DNA of 64,000 nucleotides, from NCBI GenBank assembly GCA_035765535.1, contig DASTXE010000001.1, positions 288,322-352,321 of the forward strand. Reading direction: 5' to 3'. How positions within the stretch are numbered: position 1 is the first letter of the stretch; each line of letters opens with the position of its first letter. Source of the DNA: Rickettsiales bacterium. GTDB lineage: Bacteria; Pseudomonadota; Alphaproteobacteria; Rickettsiales; JABCZZ01. Below, one piece after another: positions 1 to 8,747 of this stretch. The notes below the pieces were generated by a model, which had not been told where the DNA came from, ran no database searches, and worked only from the letters and a program-made list of their open reading frames with translations. The translations under genes were made by a program, and so were the position numbers.

Positions 1-2
1 AT

Positions 3-206
3 ATCGCGGTGGACCGGACGACCCAGGCGACCAATAAACCGGGAATCTTTGCCATTGGCGATATTGCGGCTTATGAAGGAAAACTGAAACTCATATTGTG
101 CGGGTTCTCGGAGGCGGCTTCGGCCTGCCATGCGATCTATCCGATCGTGCATCCGGGCGAAGCGTTGCATTTTGAATATTCGACGACAAAAGGGGTACAT
201 GCGTAA
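3..206 (+). CDS. Ferredoxin-NADP reductase (thioredoxin-reductase type), C-terminal fragment
   Basis: The open frame enters from the left edge and ends at TAA 204-206, so only the last 67 or so residues are present. The visible part has the FAD-binding signature G-x-(Y/F)-A-x-GD (GIFAIGDIA) followed by [14 protein letters not shown] and a tail ending HFEYSTTKG. That tail is characteristic of flavoprotein ferredoxin/flavodoxin-NADP+ reductases of the TrxR-like group, not thioredoxin reductase itself, which would carry a CxxC pair further upstream that cannot be seen here. The family moves electrons between NADPH and ferredoxin in the cytoplasm. The stop overlaps the folD ATG by one base (TAATG), suggesting translational coupling. 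Confidence 0.75.
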   Translation: MAVDRTTQATNKPGIFAIGDIAAYEGKLKLILCGFSEAASACHAIYPIVHPGEALHFEYSTTKGVHA

Positions 207-1150
207 TGACGGAAGGAAATATGGAAGAAGGCAGTATTATCGACGGTAAAGCATACGCCGCGCAATTGCGGGGTAACATTAAGGACGCCGTTGCGGAAAT
301 GAAGGCAAAGCACGGAATCACGCCCGGTCTGGCGGTAGTGCTGGTCGGTAACGATCCAGCGAGCGAGATTTATGTTGGCAGCAAGGGCAAGATGTGCCGC
401 GAAGTCGGTATCGAACCGTTCGATTTTCGCCTGCCGGAAACTACAACGCAGGCCGAGCTAATTGCAAAAGTCGAGGAACTGGGCCGAGACCCGAAAGTCA
501 ACGGTATTCTGGTGCAATTGCCACTGCCCAAGCATATTAGCGAATCCTCCGTTATTAATGCGATCAATCCGGAGAAGGACGTGGACGGGTTCCATGTCAT
601 CAACGCGGGCAAACTCGCCACGGGGCAGGACGGTATGGTTCCATGCACGCCGCTGGGCTGCGTGTTGCTGCTCAAGCGTGTCTTCAGCGATCTTTCAGGC
701 AAACATGCGATTGTCATCGGCCGCTCCAATATCGTGGGTAAACCGGTGGCGCAGTTGCTGCTGAAGGAAAACTGCACGGTAACGATTGCCCATTCCAAAA
801 CCAAGAACCTGCCGGAACTGTGCAAGCAGGCTCATATCATCGTGGCTGCGACAGGCAGGCCGGAAATGGTGAAAGGCGAGTGGATGCGTAATGGCGCGGT
901 CGTTATTGACGTAGGCATCAACCGCATCACGCTGTCCGACGGCAGCAATAAACTGGTAGGCGATGTCGCGTTTGCCGAAGCGGTGCAGCGTGTGAAGGCG
1001 ATTACCCCCGTTCCAGGTGGCGTTGGTCCCATGACGATTGCCTGCCTGCTTGCAAACACGCTGAAGGCCACCTGCATTCAGAATAATCTCGACAGTGAAC
1101 TTTTCGGTATTCCGGTCAATCTTTCCAATGTGGAGTCGGTGAATCTATGA
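206..1150 (+). CDS. folD: Bifunctional methylenetetrahydrofolate dehydrogenase / methenyl-THF cyclohydrolase
   Basis: FolD interconverts 5,10-methylene-THF, 5,10-methenyl-THF and 10-formyl-THF with NADP+ in cytoplasmic one-carbon metabolism. The N-terminal catalytic region has the Y-x3-K segment (YVGSKGKMC) and the motif VQLPLPKHI. The NADP-binding Rossmann part has [10 protein letters not shown], and the C-terminal signature [10 protein letters not shown] is intact. At 314 residues it is slightly longer than usual, with a short extra tail. A second ATG at 221, just after GGAAGGAAAT, is an alternative start that would remove five poorly conserved residues. The gene overlaps the upstream reductase by one base and the next gene by four, so the group is probably one operon. 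Confidence 0.95.
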   Translation: MTEGNMEEGSIIDGKAYAAQLRGNIKDAVAEMKAKHGITPGLAVVLVGNDPASEIYVGSKGKMCREVGIEPFDFRLPETTTQAELIAKVEELGRDPKVNGILVQLPLPKHISESSVINAINPEKDVDGFHVINAGKLATGQDGMVPCTPLGCVLLLKRVFSDLSGKHAIVIGRSNIVGKPVAQLLLKENCTVTIAHSKTKNLPELCKQAHIIVAATGRPEMVKGEWMRNGAVVIDVGINRITLSDGSNKLVGDVAFAEAVQRVKAITPVPGGVGPMTIACLLANTLKATCIQNNLDSELFGIPVNLSNVESVNL

Positions 1151-2526
1151 GCTATGTTTTCCATTCTTCTATCTTGCGTGAATACGACATACGTGGCGTG
1201 ATCGGCGAAACCCTTTCAGCGGATGATGCCTATGCGATCGGCCGTGCGTTCGGCAGTTTCAAGCCGGAATGGAAGAATGCAAAACCGCGTATTGCCGTTG
1301 GGCGCGACGGCAGGCTGAGCTCTCCGGCGTTGGAAGAAGCGCTGATTAAAGGGCTTAAGGAATGCGGTGCCGAAGTGATTCGTATCGGTATCGGACCGAC
1401 ACCTTTGCTCTATTTCGCGGTCTGCACGGATAAGCTCGATGGTGGTATCATGATTACCGGCTCGCATAATCCGCCGACGCATAACGGCTTCAAATTCATG
1501 CTGGGGCGTAAATCCTTTTACGGTGAAGACATCAAGAAGCTCGGCGTTATCGCGCAGGAAGGCGCGTATATTTCCGGTGAAGGTAAGGTTGTAGAAAAGG
1601 ATTTCGGCCCGCTTTACGTGGAAACGCTGGCAAAAGCATTTGGTGATGGCCGTAAGCTGAAAATCGCATGGGATTGCGGTAACGGCGCTACGGGGCGCGT
1701 GGTTGAAGAACTGGTGAAGCGCCTGCCAGGCGAACATACCGCACTCTTTACCGAAATTGACGGCGGTTTCCCGAATCATCACCCTGATCCAAGTGTTGCC
1801 AAGAATTTGCAGGATCTGATTCGTACCGTACGCGAACGCGGCTGTGATGCAGGCGTAGCGTTTGACGGCGACGGTGATCGTGTCGGTGTAGTGGATGAAA
1901 CAGGTGAGATCATCTGGGGTGACCAGTTGCTTGCAATTTTTGCAGCCGAAGTACTGAGCGAGCATAAAGGCGCGACGATCATCGCAGACGTCAAGGCAAG
2001 CCAGACCTTGTTTGATGAAATTGCAAAGCTTGGCGGCAAGCCGCTCATGTGGAAAACTGGCCATTCGCTTATCAAGACCAAGATGGCGGAAACCGGCGCG
2101 CTGATCGCAGGTGAAATGAGCGGCCATATGTTCTTCGCCGATAAATATTTCGGCTTTGACGACGGTATTTATGCCGCCGTCCGTCTGATTGCGTTGCTTG
2201 CGAAAGCCAATGTTCCGCTTTCCAGCCTGCGTAAGAAACTGCCGGTAACCTGCTCCACGCCGGAGTTGCGTATCGAATGCGAAGAAACCCGCAAATTTGC
2301 CATTATTGACGAAGTGAACAAACGCCTGAAGCAATCCGGCGCTTCGTTCAGCGATGTAGACGGAGTACGCGTGATGAATGAGGACGGCTGGTGGCTGCTG
2401 CGTGCCTCCAACACGCAGGCCGTGCTGGTGGCGCGCTGCGAATCGGGTTCCGAAGCAGGGCTTGAGCGTCTGAAAGAGAATCTGAGCCGTGAACTTTCCG
2501 CCAGCGGCATCAAGGTAGCGGCTTAA
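1147..2526 (+). CDS. Phosphomannomutase / phosphoglucomutase
   Basis: This is an alpha-D-phosphohexomutase that moves phosphate between C6 and C1 of mannose or glucose phosphate, supplying sugar nucleotides for envelope polysaccharide. Diagnostic parts are the N-terminal REYDIRG, the phosphoserine loop TGSHNP (Ser106), the Mg2+-binding loop DGDGDR (Asp240, Asp242, Asp244) and the sugar-binding GEMSGH. The C-terminal domain 4 has R-A-S-N-T-Q, the phosphate-contacting loop. The length of 459 residues fits the AlgC/ManB group. It overlaps folD by 4 nt and is followed after 3 nt by the nitrilase-family gene. Substrate preference between mannose and glucose cannot be read from sequence. Confidence 0.92.
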   Translation: MSYVFHSSILREYDIRGVIGETLSADDAYAIGRAFGSFKPEWKNAKPRIAVGRDGRLSSPALEEALIKGLKECGAEVIRIGIGPTPLLYFAVCTDKLDGGIMITGSHNPPTHNGFKFMLGRKSFYGEDIKKLGVIAQEGAYISGEGKVVEKDFGPLYVETLAKAFGDGRKLKIAWDCGNGATGRVVEELVKRLPGEHTALFTEIDGGFPNHHPDPSVAKNLQDLIRTVRERGCDAGVAFDGDGDRVGVVDETGEIIWGDQLLAIFAAEVLSEHKGATIIADVKASQTLFDEIAKLGGKPLMWKTGHSLIKTKMAETGALIAGEMSGHMFFADKYFGFDDGIYAAVRLIALLAKANVPLSSLRKKLPVTCSTPELRIECEETRKFAIIDEVNKRLKQSGASFSDVDGVRVMNEDGWWLLRASNTQAVLVARCESGSEAGLERLKENLSRELSASGIKVAA

Positions 2527-2529
2527 GCA

Positions 2530-3348
2530 ATGACGCAGTTCACCATCAGTCTGGTGCAGCTTAACACGCAGGACGATCTGGCCGCGAATATCCGCGCCGT
2601 CGAATCCTATGTGCGTGAGTCTGCCCGGAAAGGTGCAGAGCTGATTTGCCTGCCGGAAAATACCTTCATCATGCGGGCGCAGGAAGATGCGCAATATTCC
2701 GATCAGGGCGAAGGCGTTGAAACTTGTCGGAAGCTGGCGCAGGAGCTTGGCGTATGGATACTGATCGGCTCCATTAAGACTCCGGCTACAGGTGGTAAAT
2801 TCTATAATCGCTCGCTGCTTATCAATGCCAGTGGTGACATCGTCGCGCAGTACGATAAGATCCATTTGTTCGATGTAACGCTGAAAAATGGCGAAACTTA
2901 CCACGAATCAGCGCGCATCGAAGGCGGCCAGAAAGCGGTGATTGCACAAACTCCCTGGGGCAAGCTCGGCATGACCGTGTGTTATGACGTGCGCTTCCCG
3001 CATCTATACCGCACGTTAGCGCAGGCAGGTGCGGATTTCTTATGCGTTCCTGCGGCTTTTACCTATACGACAGGTTCCGCGCACTGGCATACATTGTTGC
3101 GCTCCCGCGCTATCGAAACGGGCTGCTATGTGCTTGCCCCCGCCCAGTGCGGAACTCACCCCGGCAGCCGCCGTACCTACGGTCATTCGCTGGCATTCAC
3201 GCCGTGGGGAGAATTAATTGCCGAAGCACCGGAGGCAGAAGCTGGCATTACGCTCGTGCAGGTGGATACGGATAAAATACGCGAAGCGCGATCCATGGTT
3301 CCTTCGCTTACGCATGACAGAGGGTTTGGCCTTACAACCTATGAATAA
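2530..3348 (+). CDS. Carbon-nitrogen hydrolase (nitrilase superfamily, Nit1/Nit2-like amidase)
   Basis: The complete Glu-Lys-Cys triad of the nitrilase superfamily is visible: Glu43 in CLPENTF, Lys110 in YDKIHLFD and Cys151 in TVCYDVRFP. The 272-residue length and the DVRFP context match the Nit1/Nit2/YafV branch, whose members hydrolyse omega-amides such as deaminated glutathione or 2-oxoglutaramate (metabolite repair). The protein has no signal peptide and should be cytoplasmic. It lies 3 nt after the phosphohexomutase and its end overlaps yggS by 8 nt, so it is co-translated with its neighbours. The exact amide substrate is an inference. Confidence 0.88.
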   Translation: MTQFTISLVQLNTQDDLAANIRAVESYVRESARKGAELICLPENTFIMRAQEDAQYSDQGEGVETCRKLAQELGVWILIGSIKTPATGGKFYNRSLLINASGDIVAQYDKIHLFDVTLKNGETYHESARIEGGQKAVIAQTPWGKLGMTVCYDVRFPHLYRTLAQAGADFLCVPAAFTYTTGSAHWHTLLRSRAIETGCYVLAPAQCGTHPGSRRTYGHSLAFTPWGELIAEAPEAEAGITLVQVDTDKIREARSMVPSLTHDRGFGLTTYE

Positions 3349-4012
3349 CAGTGCGCAGCGTCTGCAGGAAATAACGCAGAATATCGAAAAATGCCGAAAG
3401 AAATCTCCGCTTGCAGCGGCAGCGGTGACGCTCGTGGCCGTGAGCAAGACGCAAAGTGCGGAAGCAATTGGCGAGCTGATTGAAGCTGGGCAGAAAGTCT
3501 TCGGTGAAAACCGCGTGCAGGAAGCCGAAGAAAAATGGCCCGGCATCCGCGAGCGCTATCCGGATATCAAGCTGCATCTGATCGGTTCGCTACAGACCAA
3601 TAAGGTAAAACATGCGCTGCAACTTTTCGATGTGATGCACACGGTCGACCGCAAAGCACTGGTGGATGCCATCGTTAAGGAAAGCGCGAAGCTGTCGGAT
3701 ATACGCTGCAAGCAGTTCTTTGTGCAGGTCAATACTGGGGAAGAGCCGCAGAAAGGCGGCGTAAGCCCTGCCGAATTGCCTGAACTGCTTGAATATGCAA
3801 AGCAGGCGGGACTGACCATATCCGGCCTGATGTGCGTTCCTCCGGCGGATGCCGTACCGTCACCGCATTTTGCATGGCTTCACGAGGCAGCACAAAAATT
3901 CGGGCTGCCGAATCTCAGCATGGGAATGAGTGGAGATTACGAAGCGGCCATACGCCTAGGCGCAACGCATGTGCGTATAGGAACGGCGCTGTTCGGAGAG
4001 CGTAAGTATTAG
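3341..4012 (+). CDS. yggS: YggS/PROSC family pyridoxal-phosphate homeostasis protein
   Basis: This is a single-domain alanine-racemase-fold PLP carrier of 223 residues. Lys36 in LVAVSKTQ is the PLP Schiff-base lysine. Further family signatures are FGENRVQEA, HLIGSLQTNKVKH, a QVNTGEEPQKGG block and SMGMSGDYEAAI near the C terminus. Family members buffer free PLP and affect amino-acid and vitamin B6 homeostasis without known catalysis. The ATG at 3341 lies inside the end of the nitrilase gene; the frame stays open further upstream, but homology begins here. It is the last plus-strand gene of this cluster, and the next gene on the minus strand ends at the adjacent base. Confidence 0.93.
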   Translation: MNNSAQRLQEITQNIEKCRKKSPLAAAAVTLVAVSKTQSAEAIGELIEAGQKVFGENRVQEAEEKWPGIRERYPDIKLHLIGSLQTNKVKHALQLFDVMHTVDRKALVDAIVKESAKLSDIRCKQFFVQVNTGEEPQKGGVSPAELPELLEYAKQAGLTISGLMCVPPADAVPSPHFAWLHEAAQKFGLPNLSMGMSGDYEAAIRLGATHVRIGTALFGERKY

Positions 4013-4138
4013 CTAACGGCGCGGCGGAAGACTGACTTGCGATGGTGCAGGAGCTGGTGCGGTCACTCGTTCAACCCAGCTCGGGGGCTGCTGAGGAAGA
4101 GAAACCATTCCCTGATTATCAAAAGGTGAAACACTCAT
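4013..4138 (-). CDS. Small proline-rich protein, unknown function
   Basis: A 41-residue frame on the minus strand starts at ATG 4138, preceded by the strong ribosome-binding sequence AAAGGAGTAGTT, and ends at TAG 4013, the base after the yggS stop. The product begins MSVSPFDNQG and has proline clusters (PQQPPSW, TAPAPAPS, LPPRR) and no membrane segment. I know of no family for it. The good ribosome site and the exact abutment with yggS argue that it is a real gene. It may be overlooked by gene callers because of its size. Confidence 0.5.
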   Translation of the reverse strand: MSVSPFDNQGMVSLPQQPPSWVERVTAPAPAPSQVSLPPRR

Positions 4139-4244
4139 AACTACTCCTTTGTTTGGCAGCAGAAAGGTGCGTAGCAACCTGTTCGCCAGCAATTAAGCAT
4201 AGCGTGAAATGAAGGGAATAAAAGTGAAGGTTTTGTGACGGCTT

Positions 4245-4646
4245 TTAAGCAGCCAGCGTCTTACTACCAGCCAGGGCAACCTGTTCGTCTTCCGGGGATT
4301 TTACGCCTGAAACGCCGATGCCTCCGACACACTCACCCTCATAAAGCAGCGGTACGCCGCCCTGTACGGGCACGCGTCCGGGGAAAGAGATCATGGCGGG
4401 ACGTTCTTTCACCGAATCTTCCAGCATGCGCGTGGCAACTTTAGCAAGCGCTGCGGTGCGCGCTTTGCCCATGGCAATATCCGCGCTCGTGAGCGAAGCC
4501 CCGTCCATGCGCTCGAACTGCAGCAGGTAACCGGCTTCATCTACAATGGCGATGCTGACCTTCCAGTTATTCTTCTGCGCTTCAGCCTTACAGGCGGTCA
4601 TGATTTTCTGGGTATCGGAGTTCGTAAGGGATGGTTTGGTACGCAT
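4245..4646 (-). CDS. GlcG/HbpS family (DUF336) haem-binding-like protein
   Basis: This 133-residue cytoplasmic protein has the GlcG/HbpS (DUF336) layout: an N-terminal helix, then AIVDEAGYLLQFERMDGA, a central KARTAA helix, FPGRVPVQGGVPL and the C-terminal VGGIGVSG. Members include HbpS of Streptomyces, an iron/haem-binding octamer, and GlcG of unknown function linked to glycolate or diol metabolism genes. Here it stands alone between the small proline-rich frame and the sugar isomerase, so context gives no further clue. The specific ligand is unknown. Confidence 0.8.
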   Translation of the reverse strand: MRTKPSLTNSDTQKIMTACKAEAQKNNWKVSIAIVDEAGYLLQFERMDGASLTSADIAMGKARTAALAKVATRMLEDSVKERPAMISFPGRVPVQGGVPLLYEGECVGGIGVSGVKSPEDEQVALAGSKTLAA

Positions 4647-4681
4647 GGATGCTTCCTTTCCTTAAAACGCTTTTATTGAAA

Positions 4682-5683
4682 TTAGATGACGCCCGCGCGC
4701 AGGCAGTCATGTACGCTCAGTATCCCGACCGGCTTGCCGGCTTCATTCACCACAAAAAGACTCGTGACGGACTTGGATTTCTGGTTCACGTTCATTGTGC
4801 GCAATGCTTCGGCGGCGAGCATTTTGGGCGTAATGGTCAACGGATTTTCCGACATGACATCGATGGCGTGCTGAAACAGCAGCTCCGGCGACATATGGCG
4901 GCGAAGATCGCCGTCAGTGATGATGCCAACCAGCTTACCGTCTTCGTCCACCACGCCGGCGCAACCGAAAGATTTTTCCGTCATCATGATCAGCACTTTG
5001 GACATCGGCATGTCTTTGTCCACCACGGGAGTATCCTCGCGTGAGTGCATGAGGTTTTCAACGCGGATGAACGCTTTGCCGAGCTTGCCGCCGGGGTGGT
5101 ACACATTGAAGTCTTCGCGCGTGAAGCCGCGGCCTTCGAGTACTGCCACTGCAAGCGCATCACCCAGCGCCATCATCATGGTGGTGGAGGTGGTAGGAGC
5201 ATTCACAGGAGATGCTTCCGGAATATCCGGTAGCACAAGTGCTTCATCGGCAGCCGTAACAAGCATGGAAGTCTTGCGTCGCACCATCGCGACCATAGGA
5301 ATAGAAAAACGCTTGGCGTATGAAATCATGTCGCGCAGTTCTTCCGTCTCGCCGGAATTGGACAGCAGGAGCAATACGTCGTTTTCTGTGATCATGCCCA
5401 GATCGCCGTGACTGGCTTCACCGGGATGAACAAAATGGGCGGGAGTACCTGTGGAGGCGAATGTCGCAGCAATCTTCCTGGCCACATGACCGCTTTTACC
5501 CATGCCGCTAATAATCAGCCTGCCGCGTGTATTCAGTATGCGTTCGACAACGGCGTCGAATGTAGTTCCCAGTACGGTCTTCAGGGCATTAAGCCCTTCT
5601 ACTTCGCGTTCTATGACTTGTCTGCCTATCTCACTTGCTGCCATGCGGGTTATATTCTTTACGGATTGTTTCATTGAACGCAT
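4682..5683 (-). CDS. kdsD: Arabinose-5-phosphate isomerase (KpsF/GutQ/KdsD family)
   Basis: The N-terminal SIS domain (about residues 35-190) contains SGMGKSGHVARKIA, STGTPAHFVHPGEASHGDLG and a LLLSNSGET sugar-phosphate loop. Two CBS domains follow (about 205-330, with GIITDGDLRR and VGILSVHDCLRAG). This architecture defines enzymes that convert ribulose-5-phosphate to arabinose-5-phosphate, the first step to KDO for lipopolysaccharide. Starts at 5698, 5683 or 5674 are all possible; I chose the middle one, which gives 333 residues, but none has a clear ribosome site. It lies just downstream of the DUF882 gene on the same strand. Confidence 0.9.
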   Translation of the reverse strand: MRSMKQSVKNITRMAASEIGRQVIEREVEGLNALKTVLGTTFDAVVERILNTRGRLIISGMGKSGHVARKIAATFASTGTPAHFVHPGEASHGDLGMITENDVLLLLSNSGETEELRDMISYAKRFSIPMVAMVRRKTSMLVTAADEALVLPDIPEASPVNAPTTSTTMMMALGDALAVAVLEGRGFTREDFNVYHPGGKLGKAFIRVENLMHSREDTPVVDKDMPMSKVLIMMTEKSFGCAGVVDEDGKLVGIITDGDLRRHMSPELLFQHAIDVMSENPLTITPKMLAAEALRTMNVNQKSKSVTSLFVVNEAGKPVGILSVHDCLRAGVI

Positions 5684-5703
5684 CTTAACGGCTGGCATAT
5701 GAA

Positions 5704-6276
5704 TTACAAGTCGTATCGCCAGTGTTTGACGGGGCCAGTATCGATGTGTACAAAGTCTGATCCCGGGTAGTAACCTACACCGCCCTTGTGCATGGAGGTG
5801 GCCATATCGCGCACCTGGCGCAGACGGCAATCATCAAGACGGATATCGATAGCTTTACCCTGCATATGCAGGCTGTTGGGATTGACACCGCCCGTATGTT
5901 TATGGAGGTAAGCATTGGTGCGTGGCGTGCGGTAGCCGGAGATCACGTCAAACGGCTTGCGCGAGTCCAGGTTTTTATGCAAAAGTGCGATGACGTCCAG
6001 CAGATGCGGGTCGATGTCGATCATATCGTTGCTGCGGTAATCGCGCATGATATAAGCGATATCTTTCATCGCGTCGCTGACATATACGCCCTGTTCCCAG
6101 TAAACTGTTTTAAGGCTTTCACCCGTATGAACATTATAGAAATGCAGCGAGCGCTTTTCTTCTTCGGCAAAAGCGTGAACGGCAGCCATGACAGAGGACG
6201 GCATAACACTGCTGGTGGCAAGTGCAAAGCCAGCCTTTAAAAGAGAGCGTCTTGTCAGTAATTCTGTCATTTTCAT
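5704..6276 (-). CDS. Tat-exported DUF882/YcbK-like peptidase M15-fold protein
   Basis: The N terminus carries a twin-arginine signal (TRRSLLKAGFALA) followed by an Ala-rich cleavage region (VMAAVHAFA). The mature part has the M15/DUF882 zinc-site layout SGYRTPRTNAYL, then SLHMQGKAIDIRL, and VHIDTGPVKHW at the end, giving conserved His and Asp ligands as in D,D-/L,D-carboxypeptidases. The likely role is cell-wall peptide trimming or binding in the periplasm. The start at ATG 6276 puts a short n-region before the RR pair; ATG 6270 is also possible. An upstream GTG-type extension is not needed. The gene precedes kdsD by about 20 nt, consistent with an envelope pair. Confidence 0.85.
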   Translation of the reverse strand: MKMTELLTRRSLLKAGFALATSSVMPSSVMAAVHAFAEEEKRSLHFYNVHTGESLKTVYWEQGVYVSDAMKDIAYIMRDYRSNDMIDIDPHLLDVIALLHKNLDSRKPFDVISGYRTPRTNAYLHKHTGGVNPNSLHMQGKAIDIRLDDCRLRQVRDMATSMHKGGVGYYPGSDFVHIDTGPVKHWRYDL

Positions 6277-6333
6277 GCACGCTCTCATAGAGCAAGCGTT
6301 TATTTTTATCAATATTTTTATTCGAATTTATTT

Positions 6334-7098
6334 ATGAACAATATAGCCGATAAGCAAGAAAAAGGCGAGCGAATCGCGAAGGTTATTGCCCGCAGCGGCA
6401 TCTGCTCCCGTCGGGAAGCGGAAAAAATAATTGAAGAAGGCGGCGTCACGGTTAACGGGAAGCGGATTGCAAGTTCGGCCCTGAACGTAACTGCTGAAGA
6501 TGTGATAATGGTGCGCGGCAAGCGCGTAACGCAGGCGGAAGAAGCACGTTTATGGCTATATTACAAGCCATTAGGGCTTGTAACGACACACAAGGATGAA
6601 AAAGGGCGTACAACGGTGTTTGAAACGCTGCCCAGGCATTTGCCGCGTCTAATTTCAGTGGGTAGACTCGATCTGAATACCGAAGGATTGTTGCTGCTGA
6701 CAAATGACGGCGGACTTTCCCGCTTTATGGAACTACCGAGCACAGGCTGGAAAAGACGCTACCGGGCCCGTGTTTATGGAACTATCCTACCGGAATCACT
6801 GGAAAAGCTTGCGCGTGGCGTAACGGTGGACGGAGTAAAATACGGCTCCGTCGAGGTCTCGGTGGAAAAACGGGAAGGCACGAGCCGCAATAGCTGGGTG
6901 ATGGTGACACTAACAGAAGGTAAGAACCGGGAAATCCGCAAAATATTCGAACATATTGGCTGCCAGGTCAGTCGCCTGATCCGTCTTTCTTATGGGCCGT
7001 TCCAGCTTGGGAATCTGAAGCCGGGTGAGATCAAGGAAGTACCCCGCAAAGCGCTGTTAGAGCAGCTGGGAAATTATATCAGAAAAACAGATTCATAG
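6334..7098 (+). CDS. rRNA pseudouridine synthase, RsuA/RluB/RluE/RluF family
   Basis: An S4 RNA-binding domain (about residues 10-58: IARSGICSRREAEKII, VTVNGKRI) is followed by the catalytic domain with GRLDLNTEGLLLLTNDG, in which the Asp after GRL is the universal nucleophile. Near the end are EGKNREIRKIFEHIG and L-I-R-L-S-Y-GPF. The family isomerises one uridine of ribosomal RNA, often 23S U2605 in RluB. At 254 residues it lacks the long basic tail of some homologues. It is divergent from the DUF882 gene across about 60 nt that should contain both promoters. Confidence 0.9.
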   Translation: MNNIADKQEKGERIAKVIARSGICSRREAEKIIEEGGVTVNGKRIASSALNVTAEDVIMVRGKRVTQAEEARLWLYYKPLGLVTTHKDEKGRTTVFETLPRHLPRLISVGRLDLNTEGLLLLTNDGGLSRFMELPSTGWKRRYRARVYGTILPESLEKLARGVTVDGVKYGSVEVSVEKREGTSRNSWVMVTLTEGKNREIRKIFEHIGCQVSRLIRLSYGPFQLGNLKPGEIKEVPRKALLEQLGNYIRKTDS

Positions 7099-7118
7099 TT
7101 GGCATATGAAATTCATTG

Positions 7119-7153
7119 CAGATATGCTAATATCTGTTAGTACCAGAAGGTAC
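7119..7153. promoter_or_regulatory. Two adjacent small hairpins before the pilin-like gene
   Basis: Directly visible are CAGATAT-GCTA-ATATCTG (7119-7136) and GTACC-AGAA-GGTAC (7140-7153), two perfect inverted repeats with 4-nt loops separated by 3 nt. They end 31 nt before the GTG start of the pilin-like gene and 21 nt after the pseudouridine synthase stop. Neither is followed by a T-run, so simple termination is not clear. They may instead be operators or a leader structure. Confidence 0.4.
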
Positions 7154-7184
7154 GGTTGAAAATATAGCAATTTAAGGTTGCTTT

Positions 7185-8111
7185 GTGCCTTTCGCTTCCT
7201 CGAATAAAATAGAGAACGGCTTTACGCTTATAGAAATAAGCATCGTGCTCGTCATTATCGGGCTGATAGTAGGCGGTATCCTGACAGGCGAAGACCTGAT
7301 CAAGGTGGCCAGGGTGAACACGATCATCAGCGAGAGAACCCAGTATCTCACGGCTGCGTATGCGTTCCGCGGCAAATACGGGGCAATGCCCGGCGATTTC
7401 TCCAATGCAGTAGGGATGATCGCGCCTGCAGCCGGAGGCAACACGTCTGACAACTACACGCTTACCTGTTATGGCAATAAAGTATACACAGGCACTTGCA
7501 ATGGTAATGGTGACGGCACCATAGGTTATCCTGCAAGCCAGCAGGGCGGGCAGGGATGGGCGTCCATTAACGGCGGCAATCAGAGTTCCGGTGAAGCGCC
7601 AGAAACCGAAGGGCTGCTATTCTGGAACCAGATGGCATTCGCAGGAATGATAGCAGGAAAATATATGCCTGCTTTCCGCCCTACCGGAACTCCGGTGGAT
7701 GATGGCTACGGTAATGGCCCGGAAGAATATCCCGGTTTCAATATCCCGGGTTCAAGAGCGTATAGTAACGCAGCGTGGTCGTTATGGAATATATATGTCC
7801 AGCCGGTGGATACTACATTGGGTTTATCGAACAATAATACCAGCGGGCATATGTTATTTTATGGGGCTGCGACGACCAGTACTAACGCCAATTACGACGA
7901 TACGCCTCTATATCCCATCCTGACACCACTTCAGGCGCAATCTATCGACCGTAAAATTGATGACGGTAAAGCGATGACGGGTAAAGTTCAGGCAGCGCTT
8001 AAAGGATCGGATTTTACGCCTAGCTGCACCACGACTAACGATCCGACAACCAGCCAGTACGACCTGTCCAACACAGGCATATTGTGCAGTTTATATTTTA
8101 TGGTGTTCTGA
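7185..8111 (+). CDS. Type IV pilin-like (pseudopilin) protein with a large C-terminal domain
   Basis: The N terminus is a class III (prepilin) signal: GFTLIEISIVLVIIGLIVGG, with the Gly-Phe cleavage site after a short basic leader and Glu at position +5 of the mature chain. The remaining 280 residues are Gly-, Asn- and Thr-rich, begin with the pilin helix region (EDLIKVARVNTIISE, KYGAMPGDF) and have paired cysteines. AMPGD is common in alphaproteobacterial pseudopilins. The start is GTG 7185 preceded by AAGG at 7 nt. It is longer than classical pilins. No pilus assembly genes are nearby, so it is an orphan minor pilin or surface protein; its assembly system is elsewhere. Confidence 0.8.
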   Translation: MPFASSNKIENGFTLIEISIVLVIIGLIVGGILTGEDLIKVARVNTIISERTQYLTAAYAFRGKYGAMPGDFSNAVGMIAPAAGGNTSDNYTLTCYGNKVYTGTCNGNGDGTIGYPASQQGGQGWASINGGNQSSGEAPETEGLLFWNQMAFAGMIAGKYMPAFRPTGTPVDDGYGNGPEEYPGFNIPGSRAYSNAAWSLWNIYVQPVDTTLGLSNNNTSGHMLFYGAATTSTNANYDDTPLYPILTPLQAQSIDRKIDDGKAMTGKVQAALKGSDFTPSCTTTNDPTTSQYDLSNTGILCSLYFMVF

Positions 8112-8112
8112 T

Positions 8113-8742
8113 TCAGAGAGTAATGGCTTTGACCTTGCGGATAAACTCCGCAATCTTCTCCGGTGATTTTACACCGGGAGCAGTTTCAACTCCGGAAGAA
8201 ATATCGAGTATGCGCGCTCCACTGATGCGTAAAGCCTCTTCTGCATTACCCGCATGGATGCCGCCGGAAAGAAAGTAAGGCTTTGTAAAAACCCGGCCAG
8301 CCAGCATTTTCCAGTCGAACGCCGTTCCCGTTCCGCCATGCAGGCCTTTGGGAGATTTCGCATCGAACAGCAGCATATCGGCTGTCTGTTCATAGGCAGC
8401 TACAGAGGAAAAATCTTCCGGTGTCTGTATATTGAAAGCCTTAATGACCGGTAGGCCGAAATGTGCTTTGATTTCTGCCACGCGTTGCGGTGATTCGCTG
8501 CCGTGAAGCTGTATGTAATCAGGGGCAAACTGGCTGCAGATAGCGTCCAGTAAATTATCGTTAGGGTTAACCGTCACGGCAACGGTTTTGCGCTGTGCAT
8601 ACTGCTTAAGCTTTCCGGCATCTTCCGGTGCTATATAACGCGGAGAAGGGGGATAGAAGATAAAACCGAGATAATCCCCCGCATTGGCCGCCTCAATAGC
8701 CTCACGCGTTTTAAGCCCGCATATTTTGATTACGGGCTGCAA
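8113..8742 (-). CDS. trpF: Phosphoribosylanthranilate isomerase
   Basis: This is a TIM-barrel enzyme of tryptophan synthesis converting N-(5-phosphoribosyl)anthranilate to CdRP. The N-terminal KICGLKTREA holds the catalytic Cys; later come GFIFYPPSPRYI, DYIQLHGSESPQ, the catalytic Asp in MLLFDAKSPKGLHGGTG, and the phosphate loop SGGIHAGNAEEAL. The 209-residue length is typical. No other trp gene is near; it starts 6 nt after the nuoG stop on the same strand and converges with the pilin-like gene, whose stop is one base away. Confidence 0.95.
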   Translation of the reverse strand: MQPVIKICGLKTREAIEAANAGDYLGFIFYPPSPRYIAPEDAGKLKQYAQRKTVAVTVNPNDNLLDAICSQFAPDYIQLHGSESPQRVAEIKAHFGLPVIKAFNIQTPEDFSSVAAYEQTADMLLFDAKSPKGLHGGTGTAFDWKMLAGRVFTKPYFLSGGIHAGNAEEALRISGARILDISSGVETAPGVKSPEKIAEFIRKVKAITL

Positions 8743-8747
8743 AACGG

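Noticed and set aside
1216..2904. Long minus-strand open frame of 562 codons opposite the phosphohexomutase and nitrilase genes
   Set aside because: It mirrors two genes with full catalytic motifs, and its product has no recognisable domain and no ribosome site.
7185..8111. Secretion or type IV pilus operon
   Set aside because: Only a pilin-like product is seen; no ATPase, secretin or peptidase gene is nearby.
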